Positions 8,783-17,615 of a DNA stretch of 64,000 nt are shown here, in pieces. A program made the translations under genes and the position numbers. Below the pieces are notes generated by a model that saw only the letters and a list, made by a program, of their open reading frames with translations, was not told the origin of the DNA and did not search any database. How positions within the stretch are numbered: position 1 is the stretch's first letter; the number at the start of each line of letters is the position of its first letter. The stretch is from Chitinophaga eiseniae (GTDB lineage Bacteria; Bacteroidota; Bacteroidia; Chitinophagales; Chitinophagaceae), in the NCBI RefSeq assembly GCF_900167135.1, contig NZ_FUWZ01000003.1, positions 1 through 64,000 of the forward strand. The letters run 5' to 3'.

Positions 8783-10276
8783 ATGAAAAACATATATCAC
8801 CGACTCATTTTGCTGGGCAGCCTCGCGGCTTTCAGCGCATGTGAAAAAGACCTGAAATATAACACCTACGGCAACCTCGCCGATGTAGTAAATACCAACG
8901 AAGGCGCAGTGGCAACCGTCAACGCCGCTTACACCGGTCTGGCCGGTGGCGGCGACTGGCAGGGCGGCTGGGATGCCGGCACCTTCGCCTGGCGCACACA
9001 AGCCATGATGACCACCGACGAGGGCGTCTGCTCCTGGGGCGGTAACTGGATACCGCTGCGTAACCTGAACTACACGCCAGACTTTGAATGGGTAACACAC
9101 AACTACGGTAACTATACTTCTTATATTTCCCGTATCGCCATCGCACTGGGCAACCTGGAGAACCTGAACATCGAAGCCAAACTGAAACAGCGGTATATCG
9201 CTGAACTGAAAGCGCTGAGAGCCCACTATGCACAACTGCTGTACTTCAACTATGGTCCGTTCACCATCGTGACAGATGCTAAAATAGCCGCCGATCCTAA
9301 CGCGCCTTACCTGCCCCGTCCTACCAAAGAGGTGGTGGCAGCACAGATCGAAAAGGACTATAAAGAAGCCGCCGCCGTACTGCCCGACAAGTTCACCGGC
9401 ATGGACTATGGCCGCTTCTCCAAAGCCGCCGCACTCACCGGCCTCATGAAACTGTACATGCATGAGAAAAAATGGGCAGACGCCGTAACCACCGGTCAGC
9501 AGCTGACACAGATGGGCTACTCCCTGATGGGCAACTACGAAGACAACTTCAACACGGCCAGCAAAGGCGGGAACTCTCCGGAGATGATCCTCGCCATCGT
9601 ATGCTCTTCTTCCGGCGGCGACCAGTACACCAACATGTGGCTGGCACACGCACTACCCTCCGATTACAAAGACTCTACCGGCATCCCGCTGACGGCATGG
9701 GGCGGTTATAAAATGCCCTGGTCCAGCTACGATAAATTCGACAAAAAAGATAAAAGGCTGAAAGTGCTGCTGGAATCCTATCCTGTAGGAAAAGACCCCA
9801 GCGGGAAAGTCATCTATAAAAACGCCAGGACCGACGGACAGTTGGGCGCTATCCCGGTGAAATTCGCTCCCGATCCGTCCCGCGCCAACTCACAAAACAG
9901 CGCGATCGACTTCCCGATCTACCGCTATGCCGACGTGCTGCTGATGCTGGCAGAGAGCATCAACGAAGCTAACGGCGCTCCCAACCAGCAGGCCTACGAC
10001 GCCATCAACGCGGTAAGGAGAAGAGCCGGGCTGGCAGACCTGCCCATCGGTCTCTCCAAAACCCAGTTCCTTGCCAGAATACAGGACGAACGCCTGTTTG
10101 AACTGTGGGGCGAAGGCTGGAGGAAAGATGACCTGATCCGCTGGAACCTCTATATCCAACGCGCGGTCAACGATGGTTCCACCACCGCACAGCCTTACAA
10201 AGTGCTGTTACCTTTACCAAGGCTGGTGATCACCCAAAGCGGTGGCGTCATCAAACAAAACGAAGGATATAACTAA
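8783..10276 (+). CDS. RagB/SusD-family surface lipoprotein
   Basis: This 497-residue lipoprotein has a lipobox ending at Cys20 (AAFSAC). It has the RagB/SusD pattern: a helical N-terminal region with LENLNIEAKLKQRYIAELKALRA near 128 and the C-terminal family block DFPIYRYADVLLMLAESINEA near 375, followed by AINAVRRRAGL. It should sit on the cell surface, lid the SusC barrel and bind the incoming glycan. It is 18 bases downstream of susC and 5 bases upstream of the GH16 gene, so the three are one operon. Confidence 0.94.
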   Translation: MKNIYHRLILLGSLAAFSACEKDLKYNTYGNLADVVNTNEGAVATVNAAYTGLAGGGDWQGGWDAGTFAWRTQAMMTTDEGVCSWGGNWIPLRNLNYTPDFEWVTHNYGNYTSYISRIAIALGNLENLNIEAKLKQRYIAELKALRAHYAQLLYFNYGPFTIVTDAKIAADPNAPYLPRPTKEVVAAQIEKDYKEAAAVLPDKFTGMDYGRFSKAAALTGLMKLYMHEKKWADAVTTGQQLTQMGYSLMGNYEDNFNTASKGGNSPEMILAIVCSSSGGDQYTNMWLAHALPSDYKDSTGIPLTAWGGYKMPWSSYDKFDKKDKRLKVLLESYPVGKDPSGKVIYKNARTDGQLGAIPVKFAPDPSRANSQNSAIDFPIYRYADVLLMLAESINEANGAPNQQAYDAINAVRRRAGLADLPIGLSKTQFLARIQDERLFELWGEGWRKDDLIRWNLYIQRAVNDGSTTAQPYKVLLPLPRLVITQSGGVIKQNEGYN

Positions 10277-10281
10277 GGATT

Positions 10282-11865
10282 ATGAAGCGATTGTTTTATT
10301 TATTGTTTTTAACATCAACCGGTTTGCAGGCGCAGGATGTATCCGCGCCTGCAAATCTCCGGCTGACGGGCACCCGCAGCTGGATCAGGGTTGACTGGGA
10401 GGATAAGGCCTCCAACGAAGCAGGCTACCACCTGTACTGGTCTGATAGTAACCACAAGCCGGCCACTCCTTCCGCCACACTGCCCGCCAACAGCACCCGC
10501 TTCTATATTCAGCAGGTGAAAGGCAACACCCGTTATCACGTATGGGTAGAAGCCTTCAGCGCACAGCAGCACAGCAAAACGCTCGCCGGCGCCGTCCTCA
10601 CCACCCCGCAATGGTCGCTGGACACCGCCGAAGCCCGCCGGCTGGACATCGCCAGCTCTGCCGCCGTTCCCGAAGGCATGGCCCTTTACTGGCATGATGA
10701 ATTCAACGACTCCCTGCTGGACCGCAACAAATGGCACACGACGTACTATTCCAATATTGACTTTCTCAAGAAAGACAACCTGGACAACATGCGCAACGGC
10801 ACGCTTCCTGAAGCTGCCTATACGCTCAACGGCCGTACCATCAATATTTTCACCAACGATTCCCTGCCGGCAAAAGCCTACTACCCTAACGGCCGGAAGA
10901 TCTCTTCCATCCAGACGTACGATTGGCGCACCAACGAAAACCTGCTCGACAACAGCCGCGGCGGATATTATGAGGTAAGGGTAAAACGCAGCTTCACCGG
11001 TAAACCACAGGGGCTGAACACCGCCTACTGGTTTGACTCTCCGGGGCCGGACCTGAAATATTACCTGCAGGAAGGCACCACGCTCAACGGCGTTACCGGC
11101 ATCCGCCCGAAAGGACAGGTGTTCGAGATCGACGTGTTCGAAAACATCGACGCGCAGTTTGTGCTGCATGGTCATGTGGACGATAAAGGGAGGTTCGTGC
11201 ACAACCTCAACACCCACATCGCCAAAGGGTTTGAGCACAAAGACCAATGGGTGACCCACGGTATCCTCTGGACGCCCAACAGCATCAAACATTATATCAA
11301 CGGGCAACTGATAAAAGCTTACGACGACAAACACCAGATCTACTCCCCCAACCACGTGATGAACGTGTTCCTGGGCTCCTATGGCGGCGGCGGTTCCGTA
11401 AGCATGGAAGTGGATTATATCCGCGGGTACCAATGGCCGCTGGAAGGCAACAACGAACTGCCCAATCCCGGCTTTGAAGCCAACAACAGCCTCCTGCCCT
11501 GGGAAGGCAACGGCACGCTGACCACCGGCCGCAGTGGCAGCCGTGGCCTGCTGCTGAAACCCGGCCAGGAAATGGAACAATATGTCTACCTGAATAATGA
11601 CAGCAACTACCAGTTGACCTACTGGCAGAAAGGTAACAGCCCGCTGCATGCGGCAGTGGCCAATATGAAGCAGGTCACTGGCGACCTGCAACAGGCGGCG
11701 GCACAGACACAAAGCGGGAAAATCAGTTTCTCCCGCCAGCAGCTTTATTTTCAGACCGGCAAAGAATACGGTAACAATATGAAAACCGTGCGTATTTACT
11801 TTAAAAATACCGGTCAGCAGGATATCATCCTGGACGATGTGACCATCAGCAAGACAGGCAAATAA
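10282..11865 (+). CDS. Secreted family 16 glycoside hydrolase with FN3 domain
   Basis: This 527-residue enzyme has a signal peptide (residues 1-18), a fibronectin type III-like domain at about 20-108, a GH16 catalytic domain at about 132-395, and a C-terminal beta-sandwich at about 395-525 resembling a galactose-binding carbohydrate module. The GH16 active-site motif EIDVFE is at 282-287, giving Glu282 as nucleophile, Asp284 and Glu287 as acid/base. GH16 enzymes cut beta-1,3/1,4-glucans or marine galactans; the subfamily cannot be fixed by eye. As last gene of the sigma/FecR/SusCD locus it probably makes the oligosaccharides that SusCD imports. A strong terminator follows. Confidence 0.92.
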   Translation: MKRLFYLLFLTSTGLQAQDVSAPANLRLTGTRSWIRVDWEDKASNEAGYHLYWSDSNHKPATPSATLPANSTRFYIQQVKGNTRYHVWVEAFSAQQHSKTLAGAVLTTPQWSLDTAEARRLDIASSAAVPEGMALYWHDEFNDSLLDRNKWHTTYYSNIDFLKKDNLDNMRNGTLPEAAYTLNGRTINIFTNDSLPAKAYYPNGRKISSIQTYDWRTNENLLDNSRGGYYEVRVKRSFTGKPQGLNTAYWFDSPGPDLKYYLQEGTTLNGVTGIRPKGQVFEIDVFENIDAQFVLHGHVDDKGRFVHNLNTHIAKGFEHKDQWVTHGILWTPNSIKHYINGQLIKAYDDKHQIYSPNHVMNVFLGSYGGGGSVSMEVDYIRGYQWPLEGNNELPNPGFEANNSLLPWEGNGTLTTGRSGSRGLLLKPGQEMEQYVYLNNDSNYQLTYWQKGNSPLHAAVANMKQVTGDLQQAAAQTQSGKISFSRQQLYFQTGKEYGNNMKTVRIYFKNTGQQDIILDDVTISKTGK

Positions 11866-11882
11866 CCATCCGTTATACATTT

Positions 11883-11925
11883 CAAAGGGCTGCCTGCAAT
11901 AGATGCCGGCAGCCCTTTGTTTTTG
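11883..11925 (+). terminator. Intrinsic terminator of the GH16 locus
   Basis: A perfect 12-bp stem (CAAAGGGCTGCC at 11883-11894 pairing with GGCAGCCCTTTG at 11908-11919) is followed by TTTTTG. It closes the polysaccharide operon. The A-rich flank on the other side is short, so it mainly serves the plus strand. Confidence 0.85.
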
Positions 11926-11957
11926 TCACGGAACGGTGATCATGCAGACCGGTAGCA

Positions 11958-12521
11958 TCAGGCATGCTGCGCCGGCCAGTCTGCCTTATTAATTTCATAA
12001 ATACAATTCAGGCGGGAAGGTTCACCGAAGTAAGCCACTTCTTCTTCCTTCACTTTACGGGCGCCCAGCCGGGTAACCGCTATCTGGGAGCGGGTATTGA
12101 CAGCACCCACGTGAAAAATGACCTTGTCTGCATATTGAAAAATATACGACAGCATCAGGTCTTTTACGGAAGGATTCAGTCCGGTGCCCCAGCATTCGCG
12201 GCTATAAAACGTATAACCGATCAGGATACTGTTGTCTTCCGGATTGTAATCGTAGAAACGGCTGCTGCCAGCTGTTTTACCGGTGGCCTTGTCCACGATG
12301 CGGAAGGCGCCGCCGCTTTTCATGGCGCCGTCGAAGTAGGTCTCAAATACCGGCCGTTGCCAGCGGGTTTTGTTGGGATGTTGTTCCCATACCAGCGGAT
12401 CGGACGCCACTTCATACAACGCTTCAAAATCGTTTTGTTGCAGGGGATAGAGGATGGCCCGTTCGTTTTCCAGTTGGGGTTGTATTGAAAAGTTCATATT
12501 GATGTCATTTGTCTTTGACAA
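11958..12521 (-). CDS. GNAT acetyltransferase, RimJ/RimL type
   Basis: This 187-residue protein fits the Acetyltransf_3 (RimJ/RimL-like) fold. It has LENERAILYPLQQNDFEALYEVASD at the N-terminus, SILIGYTFYSRECWGTG in the acetyl-CoA binding loop region near 93-110, and a C-terminal NTRSQIAVTRLGARK where the asparagine/arginine pair is typical. It should transfer acetyl from acetyl-CoA to an amino group of a protein terminus or small molecule; the substrate is unknown. An inner ATG at codon 9 is a possible start. It is a single gene between the GH16 terminator and the DinB pair. Confidence 0.82.
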   Translation of the reverse strand: MSKTNDINMNFSIQPQLENERAILYPLQQNDFEALYEVASDPLVWEQHPNKTRWQRPVFETYFDGAMKSGGAFRIVDKATGKTAGSSRFYDYNPEDNSILIGYTFYSRECWGTGLNPSVKDLMLSYIFQYADKVIFHVGAVNTRSQIAVTRLGARKVKEEEVAYFGEPSRLNCIYEINKADWPAQHA

Positions 12522-12580
12522 AATAACAACTATCCACCCGCATCCCCTGCGTCCAATTAATACAAAACGGATAGTCCGGC

Positions 12581-13111
12581 TTAGAAAAGTTTCTCCTGTG
12601 GTGGTTTAACACCGGCCAGGCGGATGTACACGGTGGTCTGGCCACGATGGTGCGTCTGATGCTCAAACGCCTTTTCAAAGGCAGCCTCACGGCTCATGTC
12701 GAAGCGGCCGAAAAGTTTGATCGGCTCCGGCATCTGCGCGTCTTTCATGTTCTTGAGTTTGTCAATGACAAAGTCGTAGCTGTCCATCACGGTTTTGGTC
12801 ACTCCTTGTTTGGAAGTGTCGCCGGACTTTTCCAGGTCGCCCGGTTTCCCCTGCATAGTGGCGCCGCTGGCGAAAGTGGCGAATCCGAAATTGGCTTCTG
12901 CAAGGTGCAGCATCTGTCCGGCAAACGAACGCATTTCCGGCGTTGGTTTCAGACCATAGGAGCCTTCAGGCATCACGTCCAGGTACTCTTTGGTATATTC
13001 CTTTGCCCTTTCCCACTCCTTGATCATTTTAGCGTTGATTTGCTGCGCATACATTTGCAGCGACAGGCATACGGCGATGCCCGTGGCGAGAAATAATTTG
13101 AGAGGTTTCAT
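12581..13111 (-). CDS. Secreted DinB-family protein (copy 1)
   Basis: This 176-residue protein has a signal peptide (MKPLKLFLATGIAVCLSLQMYAQ, cleaved after about residue 22) and a DinB four-helix domain. Putative metal ligands are His68 region (QMLHLAEANF) and the FEHQTHHRGQTTVYIRL motif near 148-162. It is closely similar to the next gene upstream: about 70% identity by eye, with identical last ~30 residues apart from one change. The pair is a recent tandem duplication. Substrate unknown; periplasmic location follows from the signal peptide. Confidence 0.85.
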   Translation of the reverse strand: MKPLKLFLATGIAVCLSLQMYAQQINAKMIKEWERAKEYTKEYLDVMPEGSYGLKPTPEMRSFAGQMLHLAEANFGFATFASGATMQGKPGDLEKSGDTSKQGVTKTVMDSYDFVIDKLKNMKDAQMPEPIKLFGRFDMSREAAFEKAFEHQTHHRGQTTVYIRLAGVKPPQEKLF

Positions 13112-13189
13112 AATTGGTGGAGTTATGTAGACTGCTAAATTACTGTATTTCCTGCGGGCAAAAAAAAAAGCGATTTCCTTCCGTTTATT

Positions 13190-13720
13190 TTAGAACAATT
13201 TTTCCTGTGGCGGTTTGGCACCGGCAAGACGAATATAAACGGTGGTCTGCCCACGATGATGCGTCTGATGCTCAAAGCCTTTGTCCAATGTCGTTTCACG
13301 GCTCATGTCAAAACGGCCCCACAGTTTGATCTGCTCCGCCAGCTGCGCGTCGGTCATGCTTTTCACTTTACCTATCACATAGTCGTAACCGTCCAGCACA
13401 GTTTTGGTCACCCCCTGTTTGGATTTGTCGGGCACTTTCTCCAGTTCTCCCGGTTTATAAGGAGGCGTAGCTCCCGAAGCCAGTGCAGCAAACAGGTAGT
13501 TGTCTTCTGTAAGGTGCAACATCTGGTCAGCAAATGAACGCATTTCCGGAGTAGGCTTTAACCCATAGGCGGAATCAGGCATCGCGTCCAGGTATTGTTT
13601 GGTATAATCTTTCGCCCGCTGCCATTCCTTTATCACGTTGGCAGAAGTGTGTTGGGCATACATCTGAAGAGACAGGCACAGCGCGGCGCCTGTCGCGAAA
13701 AGCAGTTTAGTGGATTTCAT
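13190..13720 (-). CDS. Secreted DinB-family protein (copy 2)
   Basis: This is a 176-residue paralogue of the neighbouring gene, of exactly the same length. It has a signal peptide (residues 1-22, ending SLQMYAQ), a DinB domain, and the same FEHQTHHRGQTTVYIRLAG segment. I place the start at 13720, not at an upstream in-frame ATG at 13900, because 13720 gives a clean signal peptide and matches the paralogue end to end. The 60-odd bases upstream also resemble those upstream of copy 1 (TTTTTTG, then GGAA-TA-AGTAATTTAG), so promoter and gene were duplicated together. Confidence 0.85.
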   Translation of the reverse strand: MKSTKLLFATGAALCLSLQMYAQHTSANVIKEWQRAKDYTKQYLDAMPDSAYGLKPTPEMRSFADQMLHLTEDNYLFAALASGATPPYKPGELEKVPDKSKQGVTKTVLDGYDYVIGKVKSMTDAQLAEQIKLWGRFDMSRETTLDKGFEHQTHHRGQTTVYIRLAGAKPPQEKLF

Positions 13721-13787
13721 GTAGTGAGTAGTTGTATAACCAACTAAATTACTATATTCCCTTTTTGCAAAAAAAGATATTTCACCC

Positions 13788-14255
13788 ATGAACGCAACAA
13801 AAATCTGGCATACGACCGTTACTATCGCTGAACTGAATGAAAAAGGAAAATCCACGATGAATGAACACCTCGGTATGGAATTTACCGGCATCGGCGACAA
13901 CTATCTGCGTATACGCATGCCTGTAGACCACCGCACCGTACAGACTTATGGTATCCTGCATGGCGGCGCCTCCGTAGCACTGGCAGAAACAGTGGGCAGC
14001 ATCGCCTCCACCCTCGTCATTGATCCCGATACCGATATTTGCGTAGGCATGGAAATCAATGCCAACCATGTCCGCAGCGCCCGCGAAGGTTATGTGCATG
14101 CCACCGCCACGCCGATACACCTTGGTCGCCGCAGCCACATCTGGGAAATCAGGATCACCGACGACCAGCAACGGCTGATCTGTATCTGCCGGCATACCGT
14201 GGCCGTATTGGAAAAAGCCTCGTTCCTGTCCGGCTCAGACCGCGGACAAGCATAG
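13788..14255 (+). CDS. PaaI/MenI-type hotdog thioesterase
   Basis: This 155-residue hotdog protein has the active-site block ILHGGASVALAETVGS near residues 57-72, where the acidic residue of the AExxGS helix is the expected catalytic base. LGRRSHIWEIRITDDQQRLICICR is the usual closing strand pair. This arrangement is that of 1,4-dihydroxy-2-naphthoyl-CoA hydrolase and related acyl-CoA thioesterases. A menaquinone role is possible, but no men genes are nearby. It is divergent from the DinB pair, with a 67-base shared promoter region. Confidence 0.87.
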   Translation: MNATKIWHTTVTIAELNEKGKSTMNEHLGMEFTGIGDNYLRIRMPVDHRTVQTYGILHGGASVALAETVGSIASTLVIDPDTDICVGMEINANHVRSAREGYVHATATPIHLGRRSHIWEIRITDDQQRLICICRHTVAVLEKASFLSGSDRGQA

Positions 14256-14400
14256 GCAAAATGTCTAGAGATGACCGCGGACGGGGATGTTTTTCCTCGC
14301 TTTCCACGTCCGAAACCCGCAAAAACAGGCTCAGGAACAGGTGGATTAATATTTGAAAGATATCAACCGTAAATTATTAGTCACCCAAAAACTGTTTACT

Positions 14401-14604
14401 ATGGACACTCAAAACAACAGCTTTATCCTGAAGGTAAAAGGCAACTGGAATGAATTAAAAGGTAAGATCAAACAACAATACGCAGATCTTACGGACGATG
14501 ACCTGCTCTATGTGGAAGGCAAGGAAGACGAGCTGCTGGGGCGCATCCAGCAGAAAACAGGCCAGACAAAAGAAGAAGTGAAATCGTGGATCGATAAATT
14601 ATAG
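14401..14604 (+). CDS. CsbD-family stress protein
   Basis: This 67-residue protein has the CsbD motif: VKGNWNELKGKIKQQYADLTDDDL near residue 12, then EGKEDELLGRIQQKTGQTKEEV. CsbD proteins are small, abundant general-stress proteins of unknown mechanism. The frame stays open upstream to 14353, but the ATG at 14401 gives the standard length and start of the family. It ends just before a long symmetrical terminator shared with the convergent MmgE/PrpD gene. Confidence 0.9.
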   Translation: MDTQNNSFILKVKGNWNELKGKIKQQYADLTDDDLLYVEGKEDELLGRIQQKTGQTKEEVKSWIDKL

Positions 14605-14613
14605 TAACCGCGA

Positions 14614-14655
14614 AATATATAAGCCCCGGGACTTTCAGCCCGGGGCTTATATATT
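14614..14655. terminator. Bidirectional terminator
   Basis: A perfect 17-bp stem (14614-14630 with 14639-14655; core AAGCCCCGGG / CCCGGGGCTT) is flanked by A/T-rich arms so that it works on both strands. It lies between the convergent CsbD and MmgE/PrpD genes. Confidence 0.85.
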
Positions 14656-16039
14656 AAAGATCATGCTGCAGCATGGCCGCCAGCAACTCATTGGCAGTAT
14701 GGTTTTCCAGCTGTTCGATCATGTCACATACCCCATTTATTTTTTCTTCAGAGACATATGGTTTGTTTAACCGCACCATTTTCGCTTTCACTTCTTCAAA
14801 TGTCAGCGGACGGGTGAAAAATCCTTTATAGTCTTCTTTTTCCCCGGTAAACTGTTCCCCGCTGATCGTAGTGATCTCTACTTTACAACGTACCTTGTCC
14901 GGGTACGCCGCCGTATAAGGATCCAGGATGCCGGCTACCTTCAAGGGCTTATGCAGCGGAAAACCGGTATGTATCTTTACCTTCTGCAATAACGACTGTA
15001 CATCTTCCTGGGCGATGCGCTCTTCCGCGAGCTGTGGCGGGTACACCTGCCTGTCCAGCAATACTACGGCCGCCAGGTAAGGCAGACTGTGATCTGCCTG
15101 TTCTTTGGTGAAGACTTTTGTTCTGTCCCCGTATTCACCATTGCCCACTATGTGATAGGCCGTAAGGAAGGTGGTGATATTGACTTCCGTGACGGCTGCG
15201 GCCCGCAGCTGATGCGCTTCGGTCATTTCCTGCACCAGTTCCAGCACCGACTGCGTGTGTACTTCCGCGTTATACGTCTTCAATATACAATGGGAAAGCA
15301 ATTGAAAATCTTCCACGCTCCATTCATGCTCCAGCTTTTGCTGATGCAACGCGTTATATCCTTTTTCCGGTATCTCAAAAAGGTCGGACGGGCCGCTGAT
15401 CCCATTTTTTGCCATCATCACCAGGTTCATACAGCCGGCATTTACCAGCGCAGAAGCCAGCCCCTTCCATTCGGTGGTATAAGACGCCCGCGAAGTGACA
15501 AGAGGATTAATGTTACAGCCTGCTATTCCCAGGGCATGGGTCAGCGCTTTGGCGGACAGGTCCAGCAACCGTCCTGCGCCTGCTGTGGCGGAGAATGCCA
15601 GTAAGGTGGTATGGTCGAATCCTGCCATCATCACCGGGTAGTTTTGCGTGAGTACACATTCCACCACATAGGCCGTGGCCATAGCGGATAAAAACGTTTC
15701 ACCCGGGATATCCTTCAAATGGCACGCAGCTAGCAGTATCCCGATATTATCGCTCGGGTGGCAGGTAGATTCTTTTGCCAGGAAGTTATCCATAAAATCA
15801 GGATAACGGATGAAAGCGGTGTAACACTGGGCAGCATGGTCTGCCGCCAATGGCTGAGCGGTAGTATATAACTGCCGGATGCTCGCTTCCATCTTACGGG
15901 GCGTTTCCTGGAACTGCGCCCAGATAAAGGAAGCGGCTGCATCAAGCAAATGAATTTTCAGACGCGACCGTATTTCTGATGGAATATCCCTATAATGATA
16001 CCGCAGCGCAAAGTCAGCGATCTTTTCTGTCTGTGTCAT
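14654..16039 (-). CDS. MmgE/PrpD family protein
   Basis: This 461-residue protein has the length and pattern of the MmgE/PrpD family (2-methylcitrate dehydratase and relatives): an all-helical N-terminal domain with SHPSDNIG-like STCHPSDNIGILLAACHLKDIPG near 93-113, AGFDHTTLLAFSATAGAGRLLDLS near 140, and a lid domain with KVRCKVEITTISGEQF near 380. PrpD dehydrates 2-methylcitrate in propionate breakdown, but the rest of the prp pathway is absent here and the family is broad. So I give the family only. It is convergent with CsbD and divergent from the CinA gene, starting 75 bases from the latter. Confidence 0.87.
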   Translation of the reverse strand: MTQTEKIADFALRYHYRDIPSEIRSRLKIHLLDAAASFIWAQFQETPRKMEASIRQLYTTAQPLAADHAAQCYTAFIRYPDFMDNFLAKESTCHPSDNIGILLAACHLKDIPGETFLSAMATAYVVECVLTQNYPVMMAGFDHTTLLAFSATAGAGRLLDLSAKALTHALGIAGCNINPLVTSRASYTTEWKGLASALVNAGCMNLVMMAKNGISGPSDLFEIPEKGYNALHQQKLEHEWSVEDFQLLSHCILKTYNAEVHTQSVLELVQEMTEAHQLRAAAVTEVNITTFLTAYHIVGNGEYGDRTKVFTKEQADHSLPYLAAVVLLDRQVYPPQLAEERIAQEDVQSLLQKVKIHTGFPLHKPLKVAGILDPYTAAYPDKVRCKVEITTISGEQFTGEKEDYKGFFTRPLTFEEVKAKMVRLNKPYVSEEKINGVCDMIEQLENHTANELLAAMLQHDL

Positions 16040-16114
16040 CAGGTATTCTTTTTAAACACCTGCTCTAAACCCCGTGCCAAACGCTGGCACGGGATTAGAA
16101 AAGAAACCTTCATT

Positions 16115-16630
16115 ATGGACACTATGAATCTTGACACCATTAACCGGATCGGGGCGATCCTGATGAACCGTCAACAGAACCTTGCGGTGGCGGAAAGTGT
16201 TACCGCCGGCATGTTACAGGTCGCCTTTTCATCGGCCGACAGAGCGTCGGAATTTTTTCAGGGAGGTATTACAGCGTATAATCTCGGACAGAAAGCGCGG
16301 CACCTGCATCTCGATCCTATCCACGGGCAACAATGCAATTGTATATCTGCGGAAACCGCCTGTACCCTATCGGAAAACTGTTGTTCCTTTTTTTCATCAC
16401 ATTGGGGAATTGGCATTACCGGCTACGCTTCCACCGTGCCGGAAGAAGGCATTACTGAACTGTACTGCTACTACAGCATTGCGGCCGACGGGCAGGAGAT
16501 AAAATCCGCACGGATAACACCGCCACCCGGGCAGGAAGATCCAATTGCCATCAGGTATTTTTATACCAATATGGTGATTGACATCCTGCTGGACCTACTC
16601 ACCAACACCCTACAAAAAAAGCCCCGCTAA
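16115..16630 (+). CDS. CinA-family protein (nicotinamide-nucleotide amidase type)
   Basis: This 171-residue protein corresponds to the stand-alone C-terminal domain of CinA/PncC. The hallmark LAVAESVTAGMLQVAFSSADRASEFFQGGITAYN sits near residues 23-57, followed by WGIGITGYASTVPEEG near 100. PncC deamidates NMN to nicotinate mononucleotide in pyridine-nucleotide recycling. I place the start at the ATG at 16115; the frame is open to 15995 but the upstream part overlaps the divergent gene and has no family match. The serine and threonine of the ESxTxG motif are present. Cysteine content (NCISAETACTLSENCC) is higher than usual for the family. Confidence 0.85.
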   Translation: MDTMNLDTINRIGAILMNRQQNLAVAESVTAGMLQVAFSSADRASEFFQGGITAYNLGQKARHLHLDPIHGQQCNCISAETACTLSENCCSFFSSHWGIGITGYASTVPEEGITELYCYYSIAADGQEIKSARITPPPGQEDPIAIRYFYTNMVIDILLDLLTNTLQKKPR

Positions 16631-16642
16631 AAGCGGAGCTTC
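16612..16642 (+). terminator. Hairpin after the CinA gene
   Basis: AAGCCCCGCT and AGCGGAGCTT form a 10-bp stem with one mismatch and a 2-4 base loop, preceded by AAAAAAA and followed by CTTCT. The A run gives it a better T tract on the minus strand, so it may serve the convergent PorP gene as much as the CinA gene. Confidence 0.6.
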
Positions 16643-16666
16643 TGCTGCGGATGGCACACCATCCGT

Positions 16667-17587
16667 TTATTTGAACAGATGTACGGAAGCGCCTATTTCA
16701 TAGGCGCCGTTATTGGGATTGTTGTAACCTCCGGTCTGTGTGTGATAGAGCGCCTGTATCATTACTGTATGGCTGATGTTTACCCCAAAGCCCGCTGTCA
16801 GGCTTTTGGAGGTATGATATAGCGCCATGATGTTTAACAGATTGTTCAGGAAAACAGCGTTGACTCCTGCGTCGATGATGTTATCATAGCCGCGCACGCC
16901 CCGGAAGCAGACTTTAGGCGTCAGGCTTTCCAGCGCGCCTTCAAAGCCGAATGTATATTCAGCAGCCGAATAGAAGATGGTACCACCGTCCACCGTTTTA
17001 TTGTCTCCAGTAACGAGGCTTCTGACATTGGGCAAGGCAGCCTGCACGGTCAGTGCTCCTGTCGTATAGGCCATCCCGTATTCTCCCTCGAAATAGTTGT
17101 CCCGGCGGTTGAAAGCGCCCAGGGAAGGATCGTTAGGGTCGCCGTTTACATGGGAAAGGTCCAGCCGCTGGAAGTTGAGCGCCAGCGAAAGCCCGAAATG
17201 CAGCTGCTGGCCGCTGGCCCCTAGCGGTAGATGATAAGCATAACTCATCGCTACGCGGGTACGGTTTATCAGCCCTGCCACGTCGTTAAAAATGTTCAGG
17301 CCTGCTCCCACTCTTTTGCCCAGCGCTCCGTCTACCGTTAGGAAACGGGTTTCCGGGGCGCCGTTGAGCTGTTTCCATTGACGGCGATAAGCCAGGTTTA
17401 TATGCAAACCGGTATCTATGCCCGCCATGGCGGCATTGGCCAGGTACTGGTTCTGAAAAAACTGCGTGCCGGAAGGCTCCAGCAGGGCCGGCGCATCGCT
17501 GAGCGTTTGCGCCGAGGCGCCGCCTGCTGCCGTTATTAACAGCAGCAAGGCTAAACGTCTGGTCAGGGAGGATAGCATGCTTTTCAT
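16667..17587 (-). CDS. PorP/SprF-family type IX secretion membrane protein
   Basis: This 306-residue outer-membrane beta-barrel protein has a signal peptide (MKSMLSSLTRRLALLLLITA...ASAQ), then the PorP/SprF opening FFQNQYLANAAMAGIDTGLHINLAYRRQW and repeated amphipathic strands to the C-terminus (GAYEIGASVHLFK). PorP/SprF proteins are usually encoded beside a large adhesin with a type B sorting domain and anchor or help export it. That is the arrangement here: the upstream gene is the 2660-residue protein, and its stop is at 17616. A start at 17614 is also possible, but 17587 gives the normal signal peptide. Confidence 0.88.
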   Translation of the reverse strand: MKSMLSSLTRRLALLLLITAAGGASAQTLSDAPALLEPSGTQFFQNQYLANAAMAGIDTGLHINLAYRRQWKQLNGAPETRFLTVDGALGKRVGAGLNIFNDVAGLINRTRVAMSYAYHLPLGASGQQLHFGLSLALNFQRLDLSHVNGDPNDPSLGAFNRRDNYFEGEYGMAYTTGALTVQAALPNVRSLVTGDNKTVDGGTIFYSAAEYTFGFEGALESLTPKVCFRGVRGYDNIIDAGVNAVFLNNLLNIMALYHTSKSLTAGFGVNISHTVMIQALYHTQTGGYNNPNNGAYEIGASVHLFK

Positions 17588-17615
17588 GTAATGATATTGA
17601 TAAGACATCTTCATT

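Noticed and set aside
10315..11880. 521-codon minus-strand open frame
   Set aside because: It lies wholly opposite the GH16 gene, whose catalytic motif, signal peptide and operon position are clear. The antisense frame has no family pattern; long antisense frames arise easily in this base composition.
13721..13900. 60-codon N-terminal extension of DinB copy 2
   Set aside because: It crosses the divergent thioesterase gene and its promoter. The start at 13720 gives a signal peptide and the same length as the paralogue.
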